This document shows positions 10,701-24,405 of a stretch of DNA of 64,000 bases, one piece after another. Both the position numbers and the translations under genes were made by a program. The notes under the pieces are model-generated. The model saw only the letters and a list, made by a program, of their open reading frames with translations, made no database searches and had not been told where the DNA came from. Numbering within the stretch: position 1 is the stretch's first letter; every line of letters starts with the position of its first letter. This stretch comes from Marisa cornuarietis (taxonomy: Eukaryota; Mollusca; Gastropoda; Architaenioglossa; Ampullariidae): positions 4,012,501 through 4,076,500 of the forward strand of contig SMMW01000025.1 of the NCBI GenBank assembly GCA_004794655.1, given 5' to 3'.

Positions 10701-13700
10701 TCGACCCCAAACACGCACACCCAGTGCAAGTGGCTCCTGGTGCTTACTCACAGCATTATCAAGACGACGATGGCAGTAACAAACGAGCCTTCGCCGTAAA
10801 TAAGTCGTCAATGATAGGTCTAATTTTAGGTTCCCGCTAGTCTGTGGGCCGTGGTTCTCCTGTCCCTGATATTCGCCGGCACTGAGCAGCAACTCCAGCG
10901 AAATCATCATCTCTTTTGCATCAACACTCGTTCGTCAATCCTGCCGGCGATTATCATTCTTTCAGCGGGCCGCCCCCCCCTCCCCCCAATCAAAGCACGT
11001 AGCGACGATACGCAGGGAGGGGTGGGTGTGGACGACTGTCAAGCAGGAGGAGACGAGTGAGGGACGTGATGTAAACAGCGAGGTGTGCGCCTGTTAAGGG
11101 AGGTGGGGGTCGTTTCGCATCGCTACAACAAACTGACGATGCGTCTCTAGTCCGTAGAGTGGGCTACTCACTAGTGTAGTGTACAAACAAAAAATGTAAG
11201 CTAAAACAAAAAGTTTGCATGCTTTGTGAAGCACACTAGCCTCGTAAACAGCGACGAAGGAAACATGTTTATATAGTTGTATATATGTCCAAATATGTTC
11301 ACCTACTAGACAGTTGTGATGCAAAGCAATATGATTTCATCACATTCTCTTAAAAGTGCAACAGAAAAAAAATTGTACATGCATTTCAGATTGGAAGGTC
11401 AATCATCTGCATTAACGGAAATCAGTGTTTTTGACTATTTAAAATGTACAGGTCCGATATTTGTGTATTGATTAAAAGAAACGCCTTTCACTTTCAAATT
11501 AGTAAAGGGCCTGTAAAATGAAGCGGACGACCAGAGATTCAATAAAGTTCACCGCACGGCTTAAGGATGAGAGAAAAAATAACCCCGAAGTACTCAGTTA
11601 TGGGGAGAAAACGAAGATGCTGCCTTCACAAGCCTTTCATACAAAGCTCAAACAACCAACAAAGAGCCGTCTCAAGAGACAAAGCATCAACCATCAATAC
11701 AAAGAGCTCAGATCCCAGCACCGAGACATCTTCAATGACACGACATCTCACACGTTGGCCTTCCAGGTAAAAACATTGTTTGGCCAAAGGATGTAGTCAG
11801 CTCCCTCAGTCAGCAAACTCCACAACCAATAAGAAGACCAAGACCCTTTTCTAGAACAGATACAGAAGAAATTGGGTCATTCTAAATGATGGTTAGAGGC
11901 TCGCCGGGACCCCACCCAGCACCTTGACAGAGACCATCAGACCTTCGTCTACCGCCTTTATACAGGGGAAGCTCTGCGTTGTGAATGCTTATCTTAAGAA
12001 GACAGGCATTGCAGGCTCAGTTCAGTGTGAGTTTATTCACTTAGAATAAACTTCGAAATATATCTTGCAGGACTTCCCTACCCATAAGGCAAAGCGCTAT
12101 TAGCTGTGGACAAACGGGGTGGACCTTTGCACCCAACTTCTGGGGACAGTAAACGATCTCCGCAGCACTGTCAGCATTGCGCATCCCTCGGGAAGAGGAT
12201 CTGACCGCACGGACGTCCAACGCAAAAGAAAAGAACTAGAGAAGGACACAGTTCTGACTAAAACCAGACGCTGAAGCGTTCTGCTTCTGTTGGGCAACCG
12301 CGAGAAGATAGAACCAGCTTTGTCAGGGATGTCAGGAGACTGCTCAGAAGACTCACAGTCGTCACATGCAGCACAGTTGCACGCATGATGAAATAAATCA
12401 CACTTGCAATGATGAGGGCAACGAACTCAGATATGCCGGAGAATGGTGTTAATAGTGCGAGCGGAACCTTTCAAAAAAAAAAAAAAAAAAAAAAAGGATA
12501 AACGACATCGTACACCAAGAAGCCGCTGAAACAGTTGCCACGTCACACTCACTAAGAAACTGTTTCTCCATCGATCGCTCGTTTGCGTTGAAGAAACGTC
12601 GTGTAGAATCTTACATTCAATTACAGCTTCTGGGTCAGTGAATGTCAGTCAAAAGCCTTGTTATTAGTTGATCGGGTATAAACGGCTGACAAGGCGCTGT
12701 TCACGGAGAATGACGTTTTTTGTTTGTTTGTTTTGTTTTTCTTGGATAATCGAGAATGTCAAATGAGAAGGTTTGTATACGAAGGCGTTTCCCAGGTTGT
12801 CTGTCTCTCGTTGAAGGTACCTACCTGCCCACATGAGTAGCGGTCTTTGCTGACGTTTGGCACGTCAGCTCGTGTTCGGTATGTGGGAGCGGCAGGCGCC
12901 AGAGGACGTCAGAGGGCGCCAGTCTCTGTAGACGCTGTGCGCCAGCCAAGCAAAGCTCGACAATGGCCTCGTGGATTTGGTGTGCGAAATAATGAAGAAA
13001 GAGTTTTAAGGTAGGGTTTCAGTAGCAAATAAGGAAGACAGATCATGCAAGTAAGACGGAGTCTAGCATAATTGTCTGCCCCCCTGCTGCCTGCAGATAC
13101 CAACCAGCTCTTGCTGCCACACACGATGATCAGTTTCACAGACAACAGGGGAGACGAGAAAGGTGAGGATCTGGTCGATGGTCGAGGCAGATGGAAAGCA
13201 TGTACAAGGGGCACAGCCGACGAAGTGAGCTGCCGGCGTCTTCGTGCACAGCAGTCGGTGACATCCGCCATCCATCACAGTCCCTGATGGTTCGCATCCT
13301 AAGCGTTTGGTGTCCAGCGCAAGACAATTAAGCCTCGCAACGTGAGGGCGCCTGACAGATAAAGATGGACATGGCGGCCACCGAGAAAATGTCCCAGGAC
13401 CCCTGGTCTAGGCTTTTCTCCACATTTTCAACCCGGCCGACAGAGTCGGTGTTAGCCTTGGGGATTACCTGGGTCAGGGGTGTTTCCGCAACGGGTTTCT
13501 GAACGACGCGTATCGTGAACTACAGCATCTTCTCTCCACTGCTTCGTGGAGGCAGTTTCCATTTAAAATTCACAACGCCCGCTAAAACTTTGATCACGAA
13601 CCTGCACGTCTATACAAGTTATAAGCTTTGTATTCAGCCATGATGCAACGTAATAAATTTCAATTAGCATGGTTGTGTAGACTATGGTGAAAACAAACAG

Positions 13701-16700
13701 AACGACTCATTTCACGAACTTGTTTGCATATATCTCACAACCTCTCTCCTATGACGAGATCAGCTTCCATTTTAGTTTATTTACATTTTCCAGACATCGC
13801 CCATTATTTACCTTCCCAGGCTGACGATTAACATTTCAAATTGACCCCTCTCTCACCCTTGACGGGCTGAGTGTCTACCAACAGGACTAAGCTATGTCTC
13901 TGGAGTTTGGCCGGACAAAAATGCTGCCGTGCGCGAGACTTGTGGCCGACACCAGTTTCGTCCCTTTCTCTGAATACACTGGCTGGACACAGACGGCCTG
14001 ATCGAGAAGAACAGCCTCGTTCACTCTCACCTTTAGCCAAAGGAGCTCAATCTGACCCCCACCCCCCCGATATCGCAGCAGCAGCACGAGGAGGAGGAGG
14101 AGGCCTAGAGGCACCCAACGCCCGTCTCGATCCCGGCTTTCTTCGTGTCTGCCCCAAAGCCACTGATGCGCTTGCCTTCCCTACCTCAGCCGTCTTTCTG
14201 CAACATTTGCAATCAGCTACAGACAGACACGTCATTGGATTTGTCATAAATTGCAAGGGCATACAAAACAAAGAGGCCCCCAGTTTGTCGACCGCAAAAC
14301 CGTTCCGCTTCCTTCCCCATCGACTTACCCCCCCCCCCAACTTCCCGCTTTACCCCCGCCACTCCAGTTTCCTCTCACTTCCTTTTTGGTTTGTTTTCTG
14401 CCTCCCTTCCGCTCGGGGGGGAATCGCTGACAGCTATACCTATCTGCTCTGCAATCGAAACAGACCTGATCCATTGTGCGCGGCCCAGCTTTCCTTCCCG
14501 ACCATGACTGGCCTGGAATGACTAAGATAAAAGAAGTCATCTGGAGCCAATACACGGGGGCAACTTTCAGATGAGTCGAAAATGCTCGAGGCTAATGCGT
14601 AAAGCATGGGCACTTAGAGGAGCGCTTATAATTTTCTTTGGGGGGGGGGAAAAAACCCATTATGACTCGCTTCCAGCGCCGATATCTCCAAAACTAAACT
14701 TATAAACCGTTTTTTATCAAAGCCCCTGTTCACGAAGCAAACGTCGAAAACCTCATTACTCAGCCGAGACAAAAACAGCGACGACTAAACAAATCTCAAC
14801 CGGCTATTTCCGGAGTATTCTTCAGATAGTTCATTTTTTTTCTCTTTCTCTCTCCACAAAACGATGGAATGCCTGGCATTTTAATGGGAACAACAACAAT
14901 AATGATGACAGGAAATAGAGCGGCCATGAACACACGGGTACACGCTGCCTATGCAGGTGAAGAGAGAGGAATTCCGGATAAATCTGTCACATTTTGTATC
15001 TGTCGCAGAGATAAGACCTGACGATAAGCAGGTTACGTGGATGACAGGTCACTTTGTGTCCACTCATTGACAGAACACACTGACGAGTCGTTACCTTCAT
15101 CTTTGCTCTCCCTCCTGTACACTTCTGTCTCGCGTGTTGCATGTCACAGAAAATTTAACTTTTTAGAATATTATTTTAAATTATTTATAACTCACGTCAG
15201 CAAGGATATGCGCGCTCTCAAGAAATTTGCCCAAGAACTTCACTATTAAAATAGAAGAAAGGGTGTCCATTCCTGTCAACACTTGATTACATCCACTTTC
15301 TGTCTCTCTGACGCTGAGAAGAGCGTTGACCGAATGTGATCCCCACCAACAAGTATGGCGGACTTGTCGGACATCCCCCAGACTTGGGTGTGATCGGATA
15401 AGGTGAAAGGTCACAGGTGGGCTGGCGTGCTTGCACACCCATGGCTAGTTTTTGTTTAAAGAGTTTAGGATTATTGACAGTGTTTACAGCGGGCTCTGCT
15501 TTGAATTCTCATCGGGGGTGGGGGGTGGCTATAGCATCGGTGTCCGGGATCAAGGGAAAGGAGACAGGCACTGCCCTCACAAAATTAATACAGTTTAAAT
15601 GAATAAATTAATTAACAACCTCTAACACTGACTGAAAGCTTATGAGACAATCTTTACCTTTAATTTTAAAACACTGTTCAGATATATTAACTTTCCTTAC
15701 ATACAGCTCTGAGACATACCATTTCTCGGTATTAATCCATAAAAAAAATTTCAACCATATTAACCTATTGTAAAATGAGGTCAAAGATATTAACTTTTGT
15801 TTAAGTAAGAGTTCTTTAAAAATTAACCTTTCATAAACATTGTTCACAGCTATTAACCTTTTATACACACGTGGACAGGAATCGTCTACGAGTTAAATAC
15901 ACTGCGCGCGGCCTTGTGGGAATGGTTACCCTGAGAGACCTCCAGTACTGCTCACTTCACGATGATTCTTGCATCATAAAAGTGACAGACGAGGAACTCA
16001 GAAGAGAGAGTACAAAGAACTAGCTGGGTGGTCTCGAGACAGCAAAATACCTTGATAAAGCTTTACTCGAAAACTGATCAGCTATTATGCCGAACATGTG
16101 TTGTAGACACAAAAGCTTGTCAGGTGCACTCTAAGACCGTGAACCTTTCTGAACCTAAACGTATTCAAATGGCGGAAATGTGACATCCTTTAAATGCAGA
16201 GCCACAGAAGACGAATTTTATCGGTTTGTTTATTGGGAAACTGGAGTGGACCCCCTTTGGAACTCAGCTGCTGTAAAGTTTAGCGCTGAAAGGTAATTGC
16301 GGGTGACTTGAAATCGTTTCTGACAAACGTCATGCTGGGTGGGGTGGGGGGGATCTGTGCATGTATCCTTCTTTTTCCCGAATCCCTGCACCACGGGAAT
16401 ATGTCACACCACATCACGGTGTGCAGAAAGCGACAGGGTGCAGCCACTGCCAGCGATCCTCCGCTACCTGAATCCTCCCACGGTGCTGGGTGTGGCTGGT
16501 AAGAGGAGCTAGCTCTTCCTCTTTTGAAAGGTTTTCTGCATTATTTAAAAACTGTCCCTGTGTACATGTGATGATGTACATGTGTGTACGAGAGCTCAAC
16601 TTTGTGTTTTGTGTGTGTGTGTGTGTGTGCTTGTGTATGTACGTGCGTGTCAGGCCTAACCATTACCGGCTGTAAAAAAATAAAAAAGACAACCATTCAT

Positions 16701-19700
16701 CGCTGATGGTATTTGCGGTTTGCGCACAACACAGAGAACACCGACCCATAAAAAAGAGCACCTGTGCTGGTCTGACAGTGAGGAAGCTAGCTGGCACAAG
16801 TGGTTTGATTACAGTGGAGCTAGCCAGTCGGGCAGACCAACGCTTGAGAGGCATCTGCACGCCTCAAGTTCAGCACGCGTCTGGGACTGACTGTGGCAGA
16901 GGTTTTCATTCCGCTCACCTGTTTGTTACGCGCCGTTTTCGTCTCGTCAATGTTTTTATCTGAAAAATTTAATGGAATTGCATTCAAGCGGCGATTCCAA
17001 ACCCTATTGTGAATTCATTTGTTTCTAGTTTGTATTTAGAAATGTTCACGAGACCTTTCTTCCTGAGGTAGTTCCACGACAGACACAATGAAACGTGATG
17101 ATTTTATAACCGGGGTAGGTATTTCTTCATGTGAAAAGCATCATTTTCTTGACCCGGATGGTTGAGGTGAGCAGTATCTTCAAGCGCCGGCCTCTCATTC
17201 GTTTATGGATGCTATCTTCTGTCCTCGGACGTGAAGTATATGTACACCGGGCACCAGAACAGCCTGGTGGCGGTCACACCAAAGAAATGATGAGGCGCTC
17301 AACAGCCGCCAGTGCAGGGCAGTTTCCGCTCGAATGCTTTGATCGAAGACCGGGTGATGTGCCAGGATAGACTGCGGTGGACTTGTTGCCCAGGTACAAA
17401 ACACTCGAGACAATCCAAATAGTTCCCTACCTCCACATTAGCGTCATTGCTTTTGTTTGACTTGTTGGCCCCGATCCGCGCGCCTGTGGCCGATAGCGTA
17501 TCACAACACTCGGTGCGTCTGGAACGCCAAGAGGAAGTATCTTCACTCTGACGCCGAACCAGTTCTTGCCTCCCTCCCTCCCCCCATCCGGCGTGGGCTT
17601 ATTGCTGGATGATGAAACTCGTCAGTCAGCGGTATAGTTCGCTTGTTAAGCGATCTGCCACAGTTTACGCAAAGGATGAGGAATATCTATTTGTCTGCTT
17701 CTCTGGTCCGCCCCCCACCCGGCAGGCGCGGGAGCAGTCAGCCTCATTATGGTTTATTTACAGCTGTTACCAGTCAGACATCAACACAGCAGCTATACTT
17801 CCAATCTCATCTACTTTTCATTACCGTTTTTTTTTAACTTTTTTTTTTTTTGGTCTCCGCCTTTCGGTTCCTTCGCTGTGGACTTGTCCCTCTTCATCGT
17901 TCGACTACTTCCCCTTCAACCTTCTCATCGCAGATATCGCTGTGGCAGATCTCTTCTTTTACAGGAGCATCCTCTACTGGTGCCGGTACCATGTTGTCTG
18001 CATGGTGTTATGCAATACGTTACTTTATCCGTTATGAATCAATTGCGATTATGGTAGAAATAGTGCTTCAGGCGGATCTGAACTGGGAAAGCACGAGGGT
18101 ATTTTGTTGGAAGGAAAACGCTGGTTGGGAATGAACGTGATACGGCGAAAATACAAAATGATGTTAGAAGTTAGGAAATCTCGCCATTACAAACCCCTTC
18201 ACCTAGTCAGCCGACACAAACACACACAAACCCCATCTGTGCTAACTCCAAGCGCCATTGTTAGGACAAAGTTCACCAGTGTGTGCGTGTGGGAGAGAGT
18301 GTTTCAGCATCATTGATAACAATTGTATTCATAATAACAGTCTCCACATTACATCAAATCTGTCTATTATCATTCGTTATACTGTGATATACTGTGAATA
18401 TACTATTTAAAAAATGAATAAAAAGTATAGAATGTTTCCGTTCACATAAAAATATTTAAAATGTTTGAAAATAAAATGATTAAGTGCAATATTAAGTGCA
18501 CTCCAGATGACACTGGGTTTCCCCAGCAGGACACTTTATAGGACTACAGTTACTACCCCTGAAAAGGTCAAGGTGCCGTCATAAGCAGCCGGTAACTGCG
18601 GAGCCTTTTGTGTGTTACTAGCTGACATTAGAGGCACAAATGTTACAGAAACACATCATTAATGCTCTGGCATCCATCACCTTGCCTCTGAGAACATTTA
18701 GCCTTAGACCCAGTGTATCTAGAGGAGAGTTCGGGGAGCTGACTGCAACAAAACAGACTCCGTTTGTTCTTTTCCCTCGATGGTTCTGTCTAATACCCAG
18801 GGCGCAGAGAAATATTTACAGTTTTCTTATATCGCACGAAAGCAAATCGTTTTAGAGATTCCTGGAACGGGCGAAACTAAATAATAACAATGCACGACAA
18901 TTTTCCCTTCATGTGACGACAGCCGGCATTTTGTTAGAAGTTCTAGCATTCTGTTTTCCTACGAGCTTCTCTAATCCCGAAGTCTTTTATGGTGTGTTCT
19001 GGCATTCTCTCTGTTCCAAGCATCCCGACAATTCCAAGATTTCAGCCGCTGGGACTGGGATTTGTCTAGAGATACAGACACGTAAACATAACATGCAAAC
19101 TCTGTCCTGTTTATGGGCTACAAGCGTCTGATAATCACAGTTCTCACTTGGGTTTTTGGAAAGCAGCGGAGACAGCATTGCCCGAGTCGTCATGAAAGTC
19201 TGCGGGCTGATTAGCTTAACAAACACTCCGAGCTCTGGCATTAGCTGTGGCCTGAGTTAGTAGTGAGAACAGGAAGTCACCCCACAGTGTGTTACCTAAC
19301 AACCTCGTTACGCACCTTTTGTAACAAACTGATAACAGCTCTATGTTCTCCTTAACCTGCCAGCACCTTTGTAGCAGAAACAGACTCGAGGCGGGACTTT
19401 TTCAATTTTTGTAGATGTTAGATTACATTTTAACATGAACAAGTGTGAAAGATTCTTTGACTTCGACGCTTAGCATTTGAACTGATCGTTCTGTAGATGT
19501 TTTTCTAATGCTAATGTAAACTTGTTGATTAGTCTGTTTTTAAATGCCTGTTATGGAAAACCCGACAAGGAACCTCGAACGACAGTGAGCAATGTAATCG
19601 AACTGGAACATCTCCGCTACAACGCATTAAAAAAATAATCACTTAAGATATCCTCCTCCCTTTCTAGTGACAGGAGCCTTCGATCATCTGTGACAGCATC

Positions 19701-19982
19701 AGGCTCGGTATGTCGACACAAAGGAGCGCCTGCGATACAACAGTGTGCAGAGGATCTTCTGTAAGGACATTTGTGGTAAGGGAGATAAAGCCAGCAACAC
19801 AAGGCTAAACTCTTACTCCAGTCCAGCAGGTGGACACTCCCTACACACATGCAACACTCGCTATACCACCATGCTCAGTACAATTGTTGCAAGTCACTAA
19901 TTTCGCTTCTCACTATTGTTCTGTTTTGTTCAACAGAATGACGCCTGCACAGATGGCATTTTCTTGAACAATATATTATATA
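7755..19982 (-). other. STPG2 intron 9, left part
   Basis: Over 12 kb with no supported exon. It holds a 23-base poly-A at 12473-12495, an AT-rich degenerate array at 15640-15870, and small TG tracts. Overlapping open frames at 13.9-14.5 kb on both strands are low-complexity and C/G-rich, with no domain resemblance. Confidence 0.7.
15640..15870. repeat. Degenerate repeat, about 30-bp unit with TTAAT core
   Basis: On the minus strand AGGTTAATA or AAAGTTAATAT recurs about every 30-32 bases at least five times (AGGTTAATAGCTGTGAAC, AGGTTAATTTTTAAAG, AAAGTTAATATCTTTGAC, AGGTTAATATGGTTG, AAAGTTAATATATCTG), separated by A/T-rich filler. Confidence 0.65.
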
Positions 19983-20722
19983 CACTAGTGACATTCTTTT
20001 GAACAGTACCAGCAACAGTGACATTCTCATGGACTAACCACAATAATCATATTCTCTTGGATAGTACATACAATAGCGACCTTCTCTTAGACAACACCCG
20101 CAATAATGGCATACTTTTGGACACAATCCACAATAGTTATATTCTTCAGGACGGTAACCACAACAGTGATATTCTCCTGGACAGTATCCACAATAGTGGC
20201 ATTCTTTTGGACAGCACTCACAACAGTGGTATTCTCCTGGACAGTACCCACAATAATGATATTTTCTTGAGCCGCACCCACAATAGTGACATTCTCTTAG
20301 ACAGGACATACAACAGAGACATTCTCTTGCACAGTATCCACAATAGTGACATTCTCTTAGACAGGACATACAACAGAGACATTCTCTTGCACAGTATCCA
20401 CAATAGTGACATTCTCTTAGACAGTACATATAATAGTGATATATAAATATTTTCTTGTAAAGTACATATAATAGTGACATTCTCTTGCACAGTACCCACA
20501 ATAGTGACAATCTCTTGGACAGTACATACAACAGTAATTTTCTCTTGAGCAGCACCCACAATAGTGACACTCTATTGGACAGTACATATAATAGGGATAT
20601 ATATCTATATATATTTTTTCTTGTACAGTACATACAATAGTGACATTCCCTTGAGCCGTACCCACAATAATGAGATTCTCTTAGGCAATACATAAAATAG
20701 TGACATTCTCTTGGACAATACC
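19983..20722. repeat. 740-bp minisatellite, 30-bp unit
   Basis: Roughly 24 units of CACAATAGTGACATTCTCTT plus GGACAGTACC. Units differ by a few bases. A 60-bp two-unit block at about 20281-20340 is repeated exactly at 20341-20400, a sign of recent local duplication. Two places (20440-20465 and 20598-20625) have AT-rich insertions of TATATATAT and TATTTTCTTG. Frames stay open on both strands through much of it only because the unit is a multiple of three. Confidence 0.97.
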
Positions 20723-22703
20723 CACTCTTCTGCATTTTAGACTATGGTTTTCTCTCTCTTCTACTGCAATGTTTTGGTAGCACTCTGAAAGTGCAGCGGC
20801 AGTAAGACCGGAACCAAGAAGCTCACAATAGTGGAGATCGATCAGCAGTGCTTCATGCAATCTATCAGCTGGTCTCCCAGTGAAATATGACAATTCCATT
20901 TCTCACTTTTTCTGCCACCCGAACAGAGACAAACGGCCACTTTGCGCGTGAAAAACATTGGGTGACCACGGTACTCGTCTCGCCCTCCCCCCACCCCACC
21001 CTGTCTAAACAGGCCGGCACCGAATAGCCGCACTACCATCCTCCCTCCCTCCCCACCCCCCCACAACACCCCCCCCCCACACACTGCCAAAACGACTAGG
21101 GGGTAGAACACAGAGCTGAAATGCTGTCCGTGGGTGGCCATGTTTAAACTTTGTTTCTACGTGCAGTCTCTGGCTGTGAACTAGAACATTTAACTCTGTG
21201 TCTACGTGCAGTCTCCTGCGAAACCACGGCAGCTTCGTGATACGACGAGTATCGATCCACTGGGTGCATTTAGACAGCGATAATGGCCGGCTGTTCTCCG
21301 CATTAATCACGAACCTGTTAAAGATGAGGAGTGCTGTTGCTTCCAGTATGCCCTACAGGGAATTCTCGCGCCCCGGCCCATTCGACACTGCACACCTCTG
21401 GGCGACAAAAATCAAATATCATTTTCCTTCTGACAGGATCAAGTTTATTTCTTTTCTGTTTGTTATCTAACAGTTTCTGCTTTGAATGTTCCACGGGAAA
21501 TGGAAGAGGAGAGTTTAATGATGGATGTCGCTTTATCTTTTGACGTGGAAGAGGGTATCGTGTAACGACTAATCGACTACGTTTGGGAGGGAAGGTAGAG
21601 GCCGAGAGGGTGGGAAGATGAAGGGTAGCTTTTAATGACATGCTGGTAAAACGGAAGGAACTCGTGGTGTAAGAAAGAACTTCTGAATTCAACCAAATAT
21701 CAAACCCCGTGTATTGGTTTGTTATCACTTATCACGTCAAATCTTCACTCTTTTTCTAGAATAACACAGCCGACGTCTTTCAGGTAATGGTCTAGTCACA
21801 CCGACGGCAGAAGCTGGAAAGGGTTTATACTTTAATAATTACCGCGACTTCGCTGGGGCAACCACAGACTTGGCAGACATGGCAGGACGCCGCCAGATGT
21901 CGCTGCATCCAAACGAAGCTGACGGGGCAGGCGCGCAGACAAAGGGCCGGGGCAGGGGACACGATTGGCGCCCAGTAGGGGGTGCACACCTTATCCTCAA
22001 GTAATTCATCGATGGCGTGTTTGCACCGAGAGGTGCGCTCTCTCCGCGCGTGCGCCCCGCGTGCCAGGCGAGTACAGGGTTCGCAGCTTGACTTCCAACA
22101 GGAACCAGCAATTCTGCTTAAGTGTTCCCGAGACCGCTGAGCTCGCGGAATGTCTTTCTTGCTTTGATACATCAGAATTTAGTGTCTTGGCAAAAGCAAA
22201 AGAAAATGAATAGCATATTCTTCATTATCTATCGCCCCCCTCCCCCTCTTATTTAAAGCGTACCTAGTCAGGTTAAGAATATAATTACATTTTACACCTT
22301 GACATGAGAACACAATTGAAGATTTCATTCGGCATGTTCTGAATGCAGGGTTGCGAAAAGGACAACTCACAGCTGCTTTTGATGCGCTTCCTTTATCTTG
22401 GTTTCATGAGGAAATCAAACAAGGAAAGCTTGAAAACAATCCTGTGAAATAAATTAAAAGGCTCACCACAGTCCCTAGGAGCTTTTTGGGGAGGGCAAAA
22501 CATTGGGAAGTCAGTCGAGATATGTAAAAAAAATAAATAGGAATCAAAATATTTTTAATTGTATCTCGAATAAGACACGGGAGGGGAGACTTAAGTCAAC
22601 TCATTCTAATATTACATTCAAAGAAACACATTTTTTAACCAATATATCTTTCCGGTGTTCAATGCTGATGTCGAAAACTCGAGACGAAAACACTTTTACA
22701 TAT

Positions 22704-22955
22704 TGGGAACTTAAGGAAAAGAGTTTTGTTTCCGAAGGTTATAAAGCGGTGTGCAGACCTCGGGGACACTACTTTATGTTTCTTTACCCTAGAACACCTT
22801 TGACACCGCCTTATAAATACGGCTCCAGGGGTAAAATAACTGCAAGGTATGGGTACTTCTTTTTATATCTTTGGAAACGAGACGCTTGTCCTTGAGTTCC
22901 CAATGTTGCCTTGCGCTCGCTTTATACCTACGGCCCGAGGCCAGATAAATGTAAC
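22704..22955. repeat. Modular inverted repeat (possible foldback element)
   Basis: The left arm 22704-22745 (TGGGAACTTAAGG ... GTTTCCGAAGGTTATAAA) pairs with the right arm 22862-22902, with about eight differences over 41 bases. Inside, TTATAAAGCGGTGT (22740) is again inverted at 22802-22816 (ACACCGCCTTATAA). A direct echo of the TATAAATACGGC module follows at 22920-22955 (TTATACCTACGGCC). It could be a worn MITE; ends and target duplication are not clear. Confidence 0.6.
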
Positions 22956-23257
22956 GATCTAGATATTCTAAGAGAAATGCTCTTCTCACGAGATTTCAGT
23001 AAGGACCAATAACTGATGAACAGCGCATATTTTATATGAACATCATGCAGCTAACATGTGATCAAACACTTATCACTTAATTATCACATGTTGCTGGATA
23101 GTCACCGTTGAGCAGAACCATAACAATGACATACAACACATCAGGAGATATTAAGAAAGGACGCTCCCCCCACCCCGTCACACACACATGCACGCACATA
23201 GGTACATATACAATGTGAGAGAAGGAGAGAGAAAAGCAGATGGACCAACATACAAAT

Positions 23258-23260
<3 letters not shown>

Positions 23261-23330
<70 letters not shown>
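23261..23330. repeat. (CA)n microsatellite, 70 bp
   Basis: Thirty-five uninterrupted CA units, directly visible. Confidence 0.99.
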
Positions 23331-23333
<3 letters not shown>

Positions 23334-24287
23334 CAAACGATAAACAATATACTAGAATGTAACAAATCAAGCAGACAGTAAGCATGCATCCTCTGGGTAC
23401 AGAGCAATCCAGAACCTGGTGCGACCAAAGAGCCTGAGGGAGATGGTAGCTGGATTGCATGGGTAGTGCCTGGAATGTTTCTTTTGTTTGCAGTACAAAC
23501 TCTCTTTTCGGGGGACAGATTGTTAGTCTACATCAGACTGCTTGTTGCTGTCCGCAACATGTTTTCTGCGAAAACATTGCTGTTGTGCAACACAGCGCGT
23601 CGTTGGGGTGCACACTGTTGTTCTCAACATCTTTCTCCTCTGTTTGAACCAAGCTGCGCATGTCATTGTTCAGGGTGTGAAAATACGGGGCTGTTGTGGA
23701 CGACGCACGCAACATACCAGAATCCCAGCCGCTGAGCCTCACAGAGTTGATGATAATGTCAAAGCAGGAGGCGGACAGAGTAAGCCAAAACAGCCTGAAA
23801 GTCGCCACGTGACAGTACCATACCCGCTTTGTCGTTCCAGTTACACACATAACGTCTGCTCCTACCCCTCCCCCCCCAGCTCTAAAGGCCCCTTTCCTGA
23901 GTGCAGTACCCCGCCCTCCTCGTTACACGCCCCATGAAGGCTCGTACACAACAACTGTTCTCTGCTGCTCTCGAGTCTCTGCTGTCGTTAACTCAATCGT
24001 CTTACCCTCTCCACCCAGCTCGGGTAGCAACCATCGATGCCACGAAAAGCCCGCAAGGTGCGATAAAAAAAGAGAAGGGATGCAGTTTGAGGTTTTTATC
24101 AGTCACAGGAGCAATGCCGCTTGATTCCCTGGGTGACGTGATCAAATTTACTCAATCTCTTTCAAAATCAGCAGCCAGGATTCTTTTTTTTTTTTTTTTT
24201 TGTAATGATGACTTCTGCAGTTTTGCGAAAGTCAGGACCGGAGAAGCCACGCCTTCTCCTGAAGAAGAAGGTATTGAGGTATTGATA

Positions 24288-24405
24288 TTTTGCTTGTAGG
24301 TCACCAAGACGAGAAGTTTCGAGTATCTAGGTCACAAAGGGGGAAATTTTAGTCTGAAGGTCACTAAAACAGGACATTGACGTCTGTAGGCCACCAAGAC
24401 GAGTA
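24288..24405. repeat. Degenerate short array with GTAGGTCACCAAGACGAG core
   Basis: Four spaced copies: TTGTAGGTCACCAAGACGAG, CTAGGTCACAAAG, AAGGTCACTAAAAC and TGTAGGCCACCAAGACGAG. Spacing is 28-36 bases. Confidence 0.65.

Noticed and set aside
20018..20735. 142-codon plus and 233-codon minus frames over the 30-bp minisatellite
   Set aside because: Repeat-driven open frames with no start context, domain or exon borders.
21825..22172. Minus-strand Cys-rich frame ending SFVWMQRHLAASCHVCQVCG, a possible Ty3/gypsy integrase zinc-finger scrap
   Set aside because: The resemblance rests on about 20 residues, key spacing is off, and there is no neighbouring pol domain or LTR.
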